Shown: positions 51,956 through 60,034, counted from the first letter of the stretch. The stretch is 64,000 bases of DNA from Amycolatopsis mediterranei (GCF_026017845.1 NZ_CP100416.1:7678978-7742977); one strand, 5' to 3'. Translations and numbers: made by a program. The notes: a model not told the origin generated them from the sequence alone.

Positions 51956-52541
51956 GATCCGCCAATCGAGACGCGACGACCGAGTGGTCGCTCGAGTAGT
52001 TGTGCGGCAGGTCGCCGTAGGGCAGCTCGCTCCCGCTCGAAGCGAACAGCATCAAGTTGCAGATCCGGGTGCCGGGATACAACAGCACCGGGTGCCGGAG
52101 GTGGTTGACGATCTCCAGCGTGAGCACGGCGCCGGTGTCCCGCCCGAAGCCGGGACTGACCTGGCCGCACAACACCACACTGATCCCGAGCCGCGCGTAG
52201 TCGCTGGTCCCGTCGACCAGGCCGGCGAGGTTCTCGGAAAGCCCGATCTTCTCCAGGGTCGGCGCGAGCACGACTTCGCCGGGCTCGACGACCAGCCGCC
52301 CCCGTGCATCCGGCTCCTTGAGGATCAGTTCGGGGTGGGTCGACCGGTCCGCGACGTCGACCGGGCCGGTCGTCATCAGTGTGAACGCCTCGTGCCCGAG
52401 CCGCAGGCTGAGCGCGGCCGGGCGCACGAGCGCGGCGTCGAACGGCTCGACCCACAGCTCACCGTTCTCGCGGGCCCGTCGGATCGCCCGATCGGTCAGC
52501 ACGCCGACCTCCACCTGGGCTTTCGGCTCCATGGACGTCAT
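51939..52541 (-). CDS. dCTP deaminase-like protein (divergent Dcd)
   Basis: The 200-residue protein has the dUTPase/Dcd beta-fold. RPAALSLRLG (40-49) corresponds to the RPxSxDLRLG block, DGTSDYARLG (110-119) to the EGRSSLARLG phosphate loop, SPGF (129-132) to IDPGF, and Glu143 in TLEIVN to the catalytic Glu. Several normally conserved positions differ: Asp to Ser at 45, Arg to Thr at 112, Asp to Ser at 129. Canonical Dcd makes dUTP from dCTP. The changes suggest altered specificity. ATG 52539-52541 overlaps the cupin stop (ATGA), and the 3' end overlaps the kinase gene by 17 nt. Confidence 0.82.
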   Translation of the reverse strand: MTSMEPKAQVEVGVLTDRAIRRARENGELWVEPFDAALVRPAALSLRLGHEAFTLMTTGPVDVADRSTHPELILKEPDARGRLVVEPGEVVLAPTLEKIGLSENLAGLVDGTSDYARLGISVVLCGQVSPGFGRDTGAVLTLEIVNHLRHPVLLYPGTRICNLMLFASSGSELPYGDLPHNYSSDHSVVASRLADHVRHN

Positions 52542-53302
52542 AGTGCGACCTCGCTGTCGAGAGTCGACAGAAGTTCGGTCACGAGCTCCACGAAGTCGGC
52601 GTCGGTCAGACCGAAGTTCGGCTGGTCGTCGCTTTCGCCTGGCTCGCAGTAGACGACGGTGGTAGGGGTTCGCCGCGGTCCCTGCACGACGACCGTCGCC
52701 GTCAACCCCGCGTCGATCGGGCGCACCGTGTGCACAATCGAGGTGTCGCACGTGTACACATCTCCACTTTGGACGTGCGGTACGCCGCGGCGCCTGAGCC
52801 GGACCTCGCCGTCGGCGGCGAGGGCCGCCGGGTTCGCCGGGTCGCTGCCGTAGCGGTACCGCTGATACGGCCTGCCACCCTCGGTGGTCTCCGCGAAGTC
52901 GACCATGTGCATGCCTGTTCCCGTGAGCACGTAGGAAGCGAACTCCCAGCGATGGCTGTGCGGATTGGACTCGCCGCGCGAAGGTGTCTCACTGCGCGGC
53001 CACACGTGGAGGCGAATCCGGAACTCGGGATCGACGCTCGTGTGAAGAACGATCTTCGCGAAGCCGTTCGGGTGCCAGTACGAGCGTTTCGCGATCTCGG
53101 CGACCGCCGCTTGGTCGGCGATCAGCTCGCGCAGCCAGGCGGCGAGCTCGCGCCGAGCGGCGCGTACCTGCCCGGCCGCTGCTTCAAGCCGGCCAAGGCC
53201 GGGCCTGGAGTCGTTGTCGCGCAGGGTTTCCGCAATCAGGCGCCGGAAAGCGTGACCGGCCGTCCGGTCGGCGGCCACGACGAAAGAAAGGGTCGTGCTC
53301 AT
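52538..53302 (-). CDS. Cupin-like protein of unknown function
   Basis: This 254-residue protein has a helical N-terminal part (about 1-85), then a double-stranded beta-helix. Possible metal ligands are His residues in NPHSHRWEFASYVLTG, with a second cupin-like motif in GDVYTCDTSIVHTVRP. This resembles cysteine-dioxygenase-type cupins without being a clear match. It would be a small-molecule oxygenase, isomerase or binding protein. It is the second gene of the operon: the regulator's stop is 14 nt upstream and its own stop overlaps the deaminase start by four bases. Confidence 0.65.
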   Translation of the reverse strand: MSTTLSFVVAADRTAGHAFRRLIAETLRDNDSRPGLGRLEAAAGQVRAARRELAAWLRELIADQAAVAEIAKRSYWHPNGFAKIVLHTSVDPEFRIRLHVWPRSETPSRGESNPHSHRWEFASYVLTGTGMHMVDFAETTEGGRPYQRYRYGSDPANPAALAADGEVRLRRRGVPHVQSGDVYTCDTSIVHTVRPIDAGLTATVVVQGPRRTPTTVVYCEPGESDDQPNFGLTDADFVELVTELLSTLDSEVAL

Positions 53303-53316
53303 CGTGCGAGGTTTCT

Positions 53317-54576
53317 CTATTCTGCGACTGCGGACGGAAGGAACGGGGGTGCCGCGAAGGCCAGCGCCGCCGCGCGCAGGGCGGTGACGGCGTCGAGTGT
53401 CATCCAGATCGGGAGGTCACCACTCCCCCAGGCCCACAGCCCGAGGCCGGCTTCGTAGCGCTCCCAAAGAGAGCTGAGCGCGCGGCTCAGCCGGGCCCTC
53501 GGCACCTGGGGTGCCTCGGCCAGGGCCTGGACGACCCATGCAGAGGTGAAGTGCTTGATGTTGACCGGGACCTTCCCCTGGCCGCCGGGCTCGCGAAGCA
53601 CGAGGTCTTCCATGATCCCGTCGTCCGGGTGGGTCCGTTCGATGAGCCACTGCGTGCCCACCTCGACGGCTTCCCGGACGTCGGCGCGATCCTGCCCGAT
53701 TCGCAGGAGGTCCCGCAGGGCCACGACGGCCCGCGCAGTGTGCGCCGTCGTCGGTTCCGGGGCCACCAGGCCCGGTTCCTTCTTTTCGCCCCACAGCAGT
53801 ACGCCGTGGACGTCGAGCCGGGCAGCGAGGAGATCGTCCGCGAGCCTGCGGGTCAGCGGGGCATCGGGTCCGAGCCGCACCGACGTGCGCAGCGCCGTGG
53901 CGAGCAGGAACGGCCGGGTCCGACTGTAGTCGTCGAGCGAATTCCTGAGGTGGGTCAGCCCCTCCTCGGCCGAGAGGATGGTGCTGGCCTGGAACAGCGC
54001 GTTGACGACAGCTGCGGTGACTTCCGGCCGTTTGCCCTTCGACCGGCCCTGCCAGCCATAGGGGGACTGCTTGGCGTAGAGGCGCTCCACGACCGCATGT
54101 AGGTCGATGTAGGGCTCGCCTACCACGACCATCGCGCTTATCCCGTAGGCGGTGGCGAGCGTGGTGTGCTCGCCGTGCTGCTGGAGGTTGTGCCGCCAGC
54201 CGACCGGACGGCCGTCGTCATCGCGGATCAGGTGGCCGGCCAGGCTGCGCCCGGCCAGGCGGAAGACGTCGAGCAGCGAGGAGCTCGCTGGCCGCGCCCC
54301 CACGGCCGCCGAACCGGGGGAACGAGCTGCTTCCACCAGGTGGAACAGCGCATTCGCTGCGCCGAAATGATCGTCGAGGAGCCGGGCGTTCTCCACCGAC
54401 GGGAGGTGGCGCCCGGCCTCCCACTGCGCCAGGTTGGGCCGGCTGACCCCGACGACCCGGGCCACGCCCGCTTGCGTCTGCTTGGCGGCATTGCGCAACC
54501 GCCGCAACTCGGCACCTACCTGTTCGATGGTCACCGTTACCACATCAGTACCTATCGGCCGCGAAGCAACCGCCAT
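53317..54576 (-). CDS. XRE-type regulator fused to an alpha/alpha-toroid-like domain
   Basis: About 419 residues. The N-terminal helix-turn-helix is VGAELRRLRNAAKQTQAGVARVVGVSRPNLAQWEAGRHLPS. The remaining 320 residues are mostly helical with repeats like WLIERTHPDDGIMEDL, FTSAWVVQALAEAP and WAWGSGDLPIWMTLDAVTALRAA, recalling prenyltransferase/terpenoid-cyclase toroids. It heads the operon of cupin, Dcd-like and ThiL-like genes. The start is uncertain: ATG 54574-54576 (MAVASRP), GTG 54532-54534 (VTIEQVGAEL) or GTG 54598-54600. The TAGGTAAG-type repeats next to it suggest autoregulation. Confidence 0.75.
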   Translation of the reverse strand: MAVASRPIGTDVVTVTIEQVGAELRRLRNAAKQTQAGVARVVGVSRPNLAQWEAGRHLPSVENARLLDDHFGAANALFHLVEAARSPGSAAVGARPASSSLLDVFRLAGRSLAGHLIRDDDGRPVGWRHNLQQHGEHTTLATAYGISAMVVVGEPYIDLHAVVERLYAKQSPYGWQGRSKGKRPEVTAAVVNALFQASTILSAEEGLTHLRNSLDDYSRTRPFLLATALRTSVRLGPDAPLTRRLADDLLAARLDVHGVLLWGEKKEPGLVAPEPTTAHTARAVVALRDLLRIGQDRADVREAVEVGTQWLIERTHPDDGIMEDLVLREPGGQGKVPVNIKHFTSAWVVQALAEAPQVPRARLSRALSSLWERYEAGLGLWAWGSGDLPIWMTLDAVTALRAAALAFAAPPFLPSAVAE

Positions 54577-54581
54577 ATCAT

Positions 54582-54623
54582 GTAGGTAAGCATGCGACAC
54601 GGGGCTTACCTACTTAGGTAGGT
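54582..54623. promoter_or_regulatory. Operator-like inverted repeats at the four-gene operon
   Basis: GTAGGTAAG (54582-54590) and CTTACCTAC (54605-54613) form a perfect 9-bp inverted repeat with a 14-bp spacer. The right arm is shared with a second repeat ACCTACTTAGGTAGGT (54608-54623). A related CCTACCTACGTACC occurs near 54894. The cluster lies between the divergent regulator gene and a plus-strand start at 54644. Confidence 0.65.
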
Positions 54624-54643
54624 CAAGTGTAGGAGGTGATAAA

Positions 54644-54956
54644 TTGCGGACACAGAGCGCACCTTATCTCATCCTCTCTCTGCCGGAGCTCCGACATCGG
54701 GAGCCTCGTCCAGATGGGTTACCTCTCCAGGTAGTCAGCCACCAATTTGGCGCAACGGGCCGCCCCCGCACCTTGCTGGGAGTTGACGGAGAGTACCCGA
54801 CGGCCGCTCTGAGCCGCTGGCGGCGGTCTAGCCGGGTGGCTGGTCAGAGGCCGACTTCTGTACCCGGCAAAAGTGCGATGCAAGGCCATACCCCCTACCT
54901 ACGTACCGCCCACACGACCGGTTCGCAGCCCGGCGTCGAGAAGCCGGCCGGCACCG
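54644..54956 (+). pseudogene. Remnant of a divergent gene with strong RBS and TTG start
   Basis: AGGAGGTGA (54631-54639), a perfect anti-16S match, is followed after four bases by TTG CGG ACA (reading MRTQSAPYLILSLPELRHRE). The frame stays open far downstream, but after about 30 codons the composition is atypical and it runs through the cyclase-like repeat in the wrong frame. I read it as the beginning of a gene once controlled by the adjacent operators, whose body is lost. A short functional peptide cannot be excluded. Confidence 0.45.
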
Positions 54957-55169
54957 GCAGAACTCCGGCGGCAGCTGAGTATCACGGCCGCCCCGCTCGT
55001 GCTCGTCATTTCACCGGAGATGCACCGCTCGGTCGTCCGGCACGGCTACCCGGGGATCGATCACACCGCGTACTTCCAGACGGTCCCGATCAAAGTCGGC
55101 ACCCAGCGGCTCCGCGGGTGGATCCACGTCCCGGAAGCCGCTCACCGCCAGGAGGACATGCCCGCGTAG
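54957..55169 (+). pseudogene. C-terminal fragment of the cyclase-like gene (second copy)
   Basis: The frame reads ELRRQLSITAAPLVLVISPE and continues MHRSVVRHGYPGIDHTAYFQ to VPEAAHRQEDMPA-stop, without the front half of the gene. From 54959 to about 55140 the DNA is close to identical (roughly nine in ten bases by eye) to 50649-50828 and has the same orientation. Its frame is intact where the first copy has frameshifts. No start codon suits it. Confidence 0.75.
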
Positions 55170-55190
55170 CACGAAAAAGAGGTGGGGACC

Positions 55191-55853
55191 GTGGAACCGA
55201 CGGGCTTCTGGGCCGAACTGGGCCCGGCCGATCGCCGCAAGGTGGCGGAGTCCGCCACGCGCCGCTCGTTCCGGCGCGGGCAGACCGTGTGCCGGGAAGG
55301 CGACCTCTCCAGTGTCGTGCTGGTGCTGCTGTCCGGGCACGTGCGGATCGTCCACGGCACGCCGGACGGGCGTGACGTCGTCGTCGGGGTGCGGAGTGCC
55401 GGTGACGTGATCGGGGAGCTCGCCGCGATCGACGACCTGCCGCGGTCCGCGACCGTCGAGGCGCTCGACGACCTCGACGTGCTCGAGATCCCCGGCGATC
55501 GGTTCGTCTCGCTGTGCCGGACGCGGTCGCGGATCTCCTGGGCGCTGCTGCTCGTGCTCTCGGCCCGGCTGCGCTCGGTCGGCCGGCAGTGGCTGGACGT
55601 CGGCGGCGGGGCCGCGGCGCGGCGCGTGGCGGCGCAGCTCATGCAACTGGCCGTCCAGCACGGCGTGCCGCGCGGGGACGACATCCGGATCGCGGTCCCG
55701 GCCACCCAGGCCGAACTGGCGATGACCGCGGCGATCTCGCGCGAGTCCTGGGCGCGCGCGACGCGCGAACTGCGTCGGCTCGGGGTGATCAGCACCGGCA
55801 GAAGACAGGTGACGATCCACCGCATGGCCGAACTTCGACGACTGGCGAGCTGA
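55191..55853 (+). CDS. Crp/Fnr family transcriptional regulator
   Basis: This 220-residue regulator has a cyclic-nucleotide-binding-like beta-barrel (RGQTVCREGDLSSVVLVLLSGHVRIV, DVIGELAAIDDLPRSATVEAL) and a helix-turn-helix with VPATQAELAMTAAISRESWARATRELRRLG near residues 160-190. The phosphate-binding cassette RSATVEAL is close to that of Crp, so cyclic-nucleotide binding is possible. GTG 55191 has GAGGTGGGG upstream. The presence of cyclase-like remnants immediately upstream may be more than chance. Targets are unknown; the two small membrane genes downstream are candidates. Confidence 0.88.
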   Translation: MEPTGFWAELGPADRRKVAESATRRSFRRGQTVCREGDLSSVVLVLLSGHVRIVHGTPDGRDVVVGVRSAGDVIGELAAIDDLPRSATVEALDDLDVLEIPGDRFVSLCRTRSRISWALLLVLSARLRSVGRQWLDVGGGAAARRVAAQLMQLAVQHGVPRGDDIRIAVPATQAELAMTAAISRESWARATRELRRLGVISTGRRQVTIHRMAELRRLAS

Positions 55854-55932
55854 ATCCCGCGCTGTGTGTCAGCTGACACAAAGCACTCGGCGAGCCGGAG
55901 GTTTCCTGGATCCACGGCAGAGGAGGGCTTTC

Positions 55933-56205
55933 ATGGACCCCTACACCACCGCACCGGGCCGGAGCCGCTGGCGCCGGGGCGTCTACGCGGCCGGTCTCGT
56001 CATCCCGTTCACCGCGTCCCAGCTCTGGGCGCTGCTGGTGCTGCTGCGGCTCGCCCCGCTCGACGGGCTGGTCGGGCAGGCCTTCGTCCTCGTCCTGGTG
56101 GGCTCCGCGGTCGCGATCTGGGCCGGCTGGCGCTGGACCTGGCAGCTCGGCCGCGACCGCGACATCAAACCCGAGCCCGCCCCGAAGACCCGGATCCCGA
56201 CATGA
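55933..56205 (+). CDS. Small membrane protein, two helices
   Basis: This 90-residue protein has helices near AAGLVIPFTASQLWALLVLL and AFVLVLVGSAVAIWAGWRW, and a basic tail. ATG 55933 follows GAGGAGG at 7 nt. The stop overlaps an ATG of the next frame by ATGA (56202-56205). No family recognised. Together with the next gene it recalls small membrane proteins of actinobacterial integrative elements, but no integrase or FtsK-like gene is present. Confidence 0.6.
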   Translation: MDPYTTAPGRSRWRRGVYAAGLVIPFTASQLWALLVLLRLAPLDGLVGQAFVLVLVGSAVAIWAGWRWTWQLGRDRDIKPEPAPKTRIPT

Positions 56206-56315
56206 CGTCCGGGCCGGTCATCGTCGCCGCCCTCGTGGCGGCTTCCGGTGCCGGACGTCTCCTGCGCCACCTCGGCGGCCTCCTTCGCCGCCGGCCGACC
56301 GAAAGGAGCACGGAA

Positions 56316-56825
56316 ATGACCAGCACGCCACCGACCTTCCCGTTGCGGATCTACCATTGGCGATGGGAAATCCTGGCCGTGACGCTGCTCCCCTACGGCG
56401 TGGTGACCTTCGCCCTGTGGACCGGCCCGCTGTGGGCGTCGGCGGTCCTCGCCGCCGCGCTCGGCCTGGCGGTGCTGCGCCGCCGCCAGGTGCAGGCCCG
56501 GATCCACGCGATCCGGCTGCAGCACCGGCTGCGGGCGGTGTTCCCGCACTTGCGCCTGCCCGGCGGCCGCCTCCCGGCGATCCTGTGGAGCCGTCCCCGC
56601 GGCGGCGACATCGTCGTTTCGCTGTTCGGCCGCGAGGCGTTCGAGCACCTGCACCGCCACCGCACGGTCCTGGCCGCCGCCTGCGCGGTCCCGGAGGTCT
56701 ACGTCGACCGCCACCCGAGGTACGCCGGCCTGGTGACGCTGACGATCAGCCCGACGGCCCCGAAGCGCGAACCGGGCCGGGCGTCCCTGCCGAGCAACGT
56801 CGTGCCGCTGCGGGCGCACAGCTGA
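56316..56825 (+). CDS. Membrane protein of unknown function
   Basis: This 169-residue protein has two close N-terminal helices (WEILAVTLLPYGVVTFALWTG, WASAVLAAALGLAVL) and a basic cytoplasmic domain of about 100 residues. ATG 56316 has GAAAGGAG just upstream, which decides for this start. The in-frame ATG at 56202, coupled to the previous gene, would add 38 residues. No characterised family is recognised. Confidence 0.6.
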   Translation: MTSTPPTFPLRIYHWRWEILAVTLLPYGVVTFALWTGPLWASAVLAAALGLAVLRRRQVQARIHAIRLQHRLRAVFPHLRLPGGRLPAILWSRPRGGDIVVSLFGREAFEHLHRHRTVLAAACAVPEVYVDRHPRYAGLVTLTISPTAPKREPGRASLPSNVVPLRAHS

Positions 56826-56919
56826 GTCCCGCCGGTGCCCGGCCGCGAACCGGGCACCACACAGGGACCGCACAGAGAGAACACACGATCACCAAAGCGG
56901 CGGCCGCGATCGTAGGGGC

Positions 56920-58176
56920 ATGACAGCCACCGCCCCCGCATCGCGGCCCGGGACCGGCCCGGTCGACCTGGCCGGCCCGCGGCCCGTTCTCGACGTCGTC
57001 ATCCCGGTCTACAACGAAGAGACCGACCTCGAACCGTGCATCCGCCGGCTGCACGCTCACCTGGCCGAGCACGTCTCCTACCCGTACCGGATCACCGTCG
57101 CCGACAACGCGAGCACCGATGCGACGCTGCAGGTGGCCGAACGGCTGGCCCGGGAGTTCCCCGAGGTCGCCGTCCGGCACCTCGACGAGAAGGGCCGCGG
57201 CCGCGCGCTCAACGCCGTGTGGCAGGCCTCCGACGCCGCCGTGCTCGCCTACATGGACGTCGACCTCTCCACCGATCTCGCCGCGCTCGGGCCGCTCGTC
57301 GCGCCGTTGCTGTCCGGGCACTCCGAGCTCGCCATCGGCAGCAGGCTCGCCCGGGGGGCGCGAGTGGTGCGCGGCCCGAAGCGCGAGTTCATTTCCCGGT
57401 GCTACAACCTGATCCTCCGCTCGACGCTCGCCGCGAAGTTCAGCGACGCGCAGTGCGGCTTCAAGGCCATCCGCGCCGACGTCGCCCGCGAACTGCTGCC
57501 GCACGTGGTGGACACCGGCTGGTTCTTCGACACCGAGTTGCTCGTTCTGGCCCAGCGCGCCGGGCTGCGGATCCACGAGGTGCCGGTCGACTGGGTCGAC
57601 GACCCGGACTCGTCGGTCAACATCGTCAAGACGGCCACCGAGGACCTCAAGGGCATCGCTCGCGTCACCAAAGCCACCTTCACCGGGGAAATCCCGGTCA
57701 GCAGGCTGCGCGAGCAGCTCGGCAGGCAGCCGATCGGCGTCGACGCGCCCGGCGTACCGCCGCGGCTGGTGACGCAACTGGTGCGGTTCGCCGCGATCGG
57801 CGTCAGCAGCACGCTCGCCTACCTGGTGCTGTTCCTGCTGCTGCGCACGGTCGTCGGCGCGCAGCCGGCGAACTTCGCCGCGCTGCTGGTGACGGCAGTC
57901 GGGAACACCGCGCTGAACCGGCGGCTGACGTTCGGCATCCGCGGCCGCGCCGGCGCCGGACGCCACCAGTTCGAAGGGCTGCTCGTCTTCGGCCTCGGGC
58001 TCGCGCTCACCAGCGGTTCGTTGGCCCTGCTCAACGGATCCACCGCCCCCGGCCTCGTCCTGGAGCTCACCGTGCTGGTGCTGGCGAACCTCGCCGCCAC
58101 GGTGCTCCGGTTCCTGCTCCTGCGCGGCTGGGTCTTCAACCCGCGCCGCCAGGCCACCACCCAGAAGGAGTTCTGA
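56920..58176 (+). CDS. Bifunctional GT2 glycosyltransferase / GtrA family protein
   Basis: This 418-residue protein has an N-terminal GT2 domain like dolichyl/polyprenyl-phosphate mannose or glucose synthases: LDVVIPVYNEETDLEPCI, DNASTDATL, AYMDVDLSTDL (DxD), GSRLARGARVVRGPKREFIS and QCGFKAI. The C-terminal 140 residues form a GtrA membrane domain with four helices (VRFAAIGVSSTLAYLVLFLL). It likely makes polyprenyl-phosphate sugar and helps flip it across the membrane. The next gene, a GT39 transferase that uses such donors, starts within its stop codon (TGATG), so the two form a donor-acceptor pair. Confidence 0.92.
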   Translation: MTATAPASRPGTGPVDLAGPRPVLDVVIPVYNEETDLEPCIRRLHAHLAEHVSYPYRITVADNASTDATLQVAERLAREFPEVAVRHLDEKGRGRALNAVWQASDAAVLAYMDVDLSTDLAALGPLVAPLLSGHSELAIGSRLARGARVVRGPKREFISRCYNLILRSTLAAKFSDAQCGFKAIRADVARELLPHVVDTGWFFDTELLVLAQRAGLRIHEVPVDWVDDPDSSVNIVKTATEDLKGIARVTKATFTGEIPVSRLREQLGRQPIGVDAPGVPPRLVTQLVRFAAIGVSSTLAYLVLFLLLRTVVGAQPANFAALLVTAVGNTALNRRLTFGIRGRAGAGRHQFEGLLVFGLGLALTSGSLALLNGSTAPGLVLELTVLVLANLAATVLRFLLLRGWVFNPRRQATTQKEF

Positions 58177-59999
58177 TGACCACCGTCCTGCCCGCCCCGG
58201 TTTCCGAATCGCGGCACCGCAAGGAGCCCGCCGCGCACGCACCACCGCGCTGGGTCCGCCCGGCCGCGTTCGGGCTGCTGGCCGCCACCGCGGTGCTGTA
58301 CTTCTGGAACCTCACCGCGTCCGGCTACGGCAACTCCTTCTACGCCGCCGCCGTCCAGTCCGGGACGCAGAGCTGGAAGGCGTGGCTGTTCGGCTCGCTG
58401 GACTCCGGGAACGTGCTGACCGTCGACAAGCCGCCCGCGGCCCTGTGGGTCGGCACGGCGTTCGCCCGGATCTTCGGCTTCTCGAGTTTCACCGTGCTGG
58501 CCCCGCAGGCGCTGATGGGCGTGGCTTCCGTAGGAATCCTCTACCTGACGGTGAAGCGGACTTCCGGTCCGGTCGCGGGGCTGCTGGCCGGGGCGATGCT
58601 GGCGGTGACGCCGGTCGCGGCGCTGATGTTCCGCTTCAACAACCCGGACGCGCTGCTGGTGCTGCTGATGGTCGCGGGCGCCTACTTCGTCGTGCGGGCA
58701 GCGGAAAAGGCGAGCCCGCGGTGGCTGGCGCTGGCCGGGGTGGCGATCGGGTTCGGCTTCCTGGCGAAGATGATGCAGGCGTTCCTGGTGCTGCCGGCGT
58801 TCGGGCTGTTGTACCTGCTCGCGGCGCCGACGTCGCTGGGCAAGCGGCTGCTGCACCTCGGTGGCGCGGTCGTGGCGCTGGTCGTCTCGGCGGGCTGGTT
58901 CATCGCGCTGGTGGACCTGTGGCCGACGGCGTCGCGGCCGTACATCGGCGGGTCCGAAGGGGACAGTCTGCTCGAACTTGCCTTGGGCTACAACGGGTTG
59001 GGCCGCATCTTCGGTGGCGAAGGCAACGGCGGCATGGGCGGCGGCGGCATGGGCGGCAACACCGGGTTCGGCGGGTCGACGGGCCTGTTCCGGATGTTCG
59101 GCGCCAGCTTCGGCACGGAGATCTCGTGGCTGCTGCCGGCCGCGCTGATCGGGCTGGTCGCCGGGCTGTGGTTCACCCGCCGCGCGCCGCGGACGGACAA
59201 GACCCGGGCGGCGCTGGTGCTGTGGGGCGGCTGGCTGGTCGTGACGGCGCTGGTGTTCAGCTTCATGAGCGGCACCGTGCACCCGTACTACGCGGTCGCT
59301 CTGGCCCCCGCGATCGCCGCGCTGGTCGCGATTTCGGGCCGCGCGCTGTGGCAGGGCCGGGCGCACCTGGCCCCGCGGGCGACGCTGGCCGGAATGGTCG
59401 TGGCGACGGCGGTGTGGTCGTTCATCCTGCTGGACCGGACGCCGGAGTGGTTCCCGGCGCTGCGCTGGATCGTCGCGGTGCTCGGGGTGCTGGTGGGCAC
59501 GGTGCTGGTGATGGGCATCCCGGCAACGCGCCGGGCGGTCGCGCTCGTGGCGACGGCGGTGGTCCTGACGATCGGCGTGTCGTCGGCGGCGTACGGCGTC
59601 GAGACGGCGTCGGTGGCGCACACGGGATCGATCCCGACGTCGGGTCCGACGTCGAGCGCCATGGGTGGCTTCGACGACTCCTCGAGCGCGGTCGGCTCCT
59701 TGCTCGCCAAGACGACGACGAAGTGGGCAGCGGCGACAACGGGTTCGCAGAGCGCGGCATCCCTGGAGCTGGCGAGCGGCAAGGCGGTGATCGGCATCGG
59801 CGGCTGGAGCGGCTCGGACCCGGCCCCGACACTGGCCGAGTTCAAGGCGTACGTGGCAGCGGGCGAAGTCAAGTACTACATCGAGGGCGGCCGAGGAGGT
59901 GGGCCGGGCGGCGGCTCGTCGGAGATCACGGACTGGGTGACGGCGAACTTCACCGCCACCACGGTGGACGGCCAGACGGTGTACGACCTGCAGAGCTGA
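58176..59999 (+). CDS. ArnT-like glycosyltransferase family 39 (second paralogue)
   Basis: This 607-residue polytopic protein has GSLDSGNVLTVDKPPAALW in the first outer loop and blocks RFNNPDALLVLLMVAGAY and FGFLAKMMQAFLVLPAFG that match the paralogue at 45672-47516. A Gly/Met-rich loop (GNGGMGGGGMGGNTGFGG) interrupts the middle. The outer C-terminal part ends in TVYDLQS, close to TVYDLTQ of the paralogue. It would transfer a sugar from polyprenyl phosphate to an envelope acceptor. ATG 58176 is coupled to the GT2-GtrA gene. A strong terminator follows. Confidence 0.9.
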   Translation: MTTVLPAPVSESRHRKEPAAHAPPRWVRPAAFGLLAATAVLYFWNLTASGYGNSFYAAAVQSGTQSWKAWLFGSLDSGNVLTVDKPPAALWVGTAFARIFGFSSFTVLAPQALMGVASVGILYLTVKRTSGPVAGLLAGAMLAVTPVAALMFRFNNPDALLVLLMVAGAYFVVRAAEKASPRWLALAGVAIGFGFLAKMMQAFLVLPAFGLLYLLAAPTSLGKRLLHLGGAVVALVVSAGWFIALVDLWPTASRPYIGGSEGDSLLELALGYNGLGRIFGGEGNGGMGGGGMGGNTGFGGSTGLFRMFGASFGTEISWLLPAALIGLVAGLWFTRRAPRTDKTRAALVLWGGWLVVTALVFSFMSGTVHPYYAVALAPAIAALVAISGRALWQGRAHLAPRATLAGMVVATAVWSFILLDRTPEWFPALRWIVAVLGVLVGTVLVMGIPATRRAVALVATAVVLTIGVSSAAYGVETASVAHTGSIPTSGPTSSAMGGFDDSSSAVGSLLAKTTTKWAAATTGSQSAASLELASGKAVIGIGGWSGSDPAPTLAEFKAYVAAGEVKYYIEGGRGGGPGGGSSEITDWVTANFTATTVDGQTVYDLQS

Positions 60000-60007
60000 C
60001 GGCGGGC

Positions 60008-60033
60008 GCCCGGGCTTCTCCGGAAGCCCGGGC
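60008..60033. terminator. Bidirectional terminator hairpin
   Basis: GCCCGGGCTTC (60008-60018) and GAAGCCCGGGC (60023-60033) form a perfect 11-bp stem with loop TCCG between the convergent GT39 gene (stop 59999) and the gene ending at 60035. Confidence 0.8.
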
Positions 60034-60034
60034 A

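Noticed and set aside
55933..56825. Integrative conjugative element
   Set aside because: The small membrane proteins vaguely recall such elements, but no integrase, excisionase, replication or FtsK-like gene and no tRNA attachment site are in the window.
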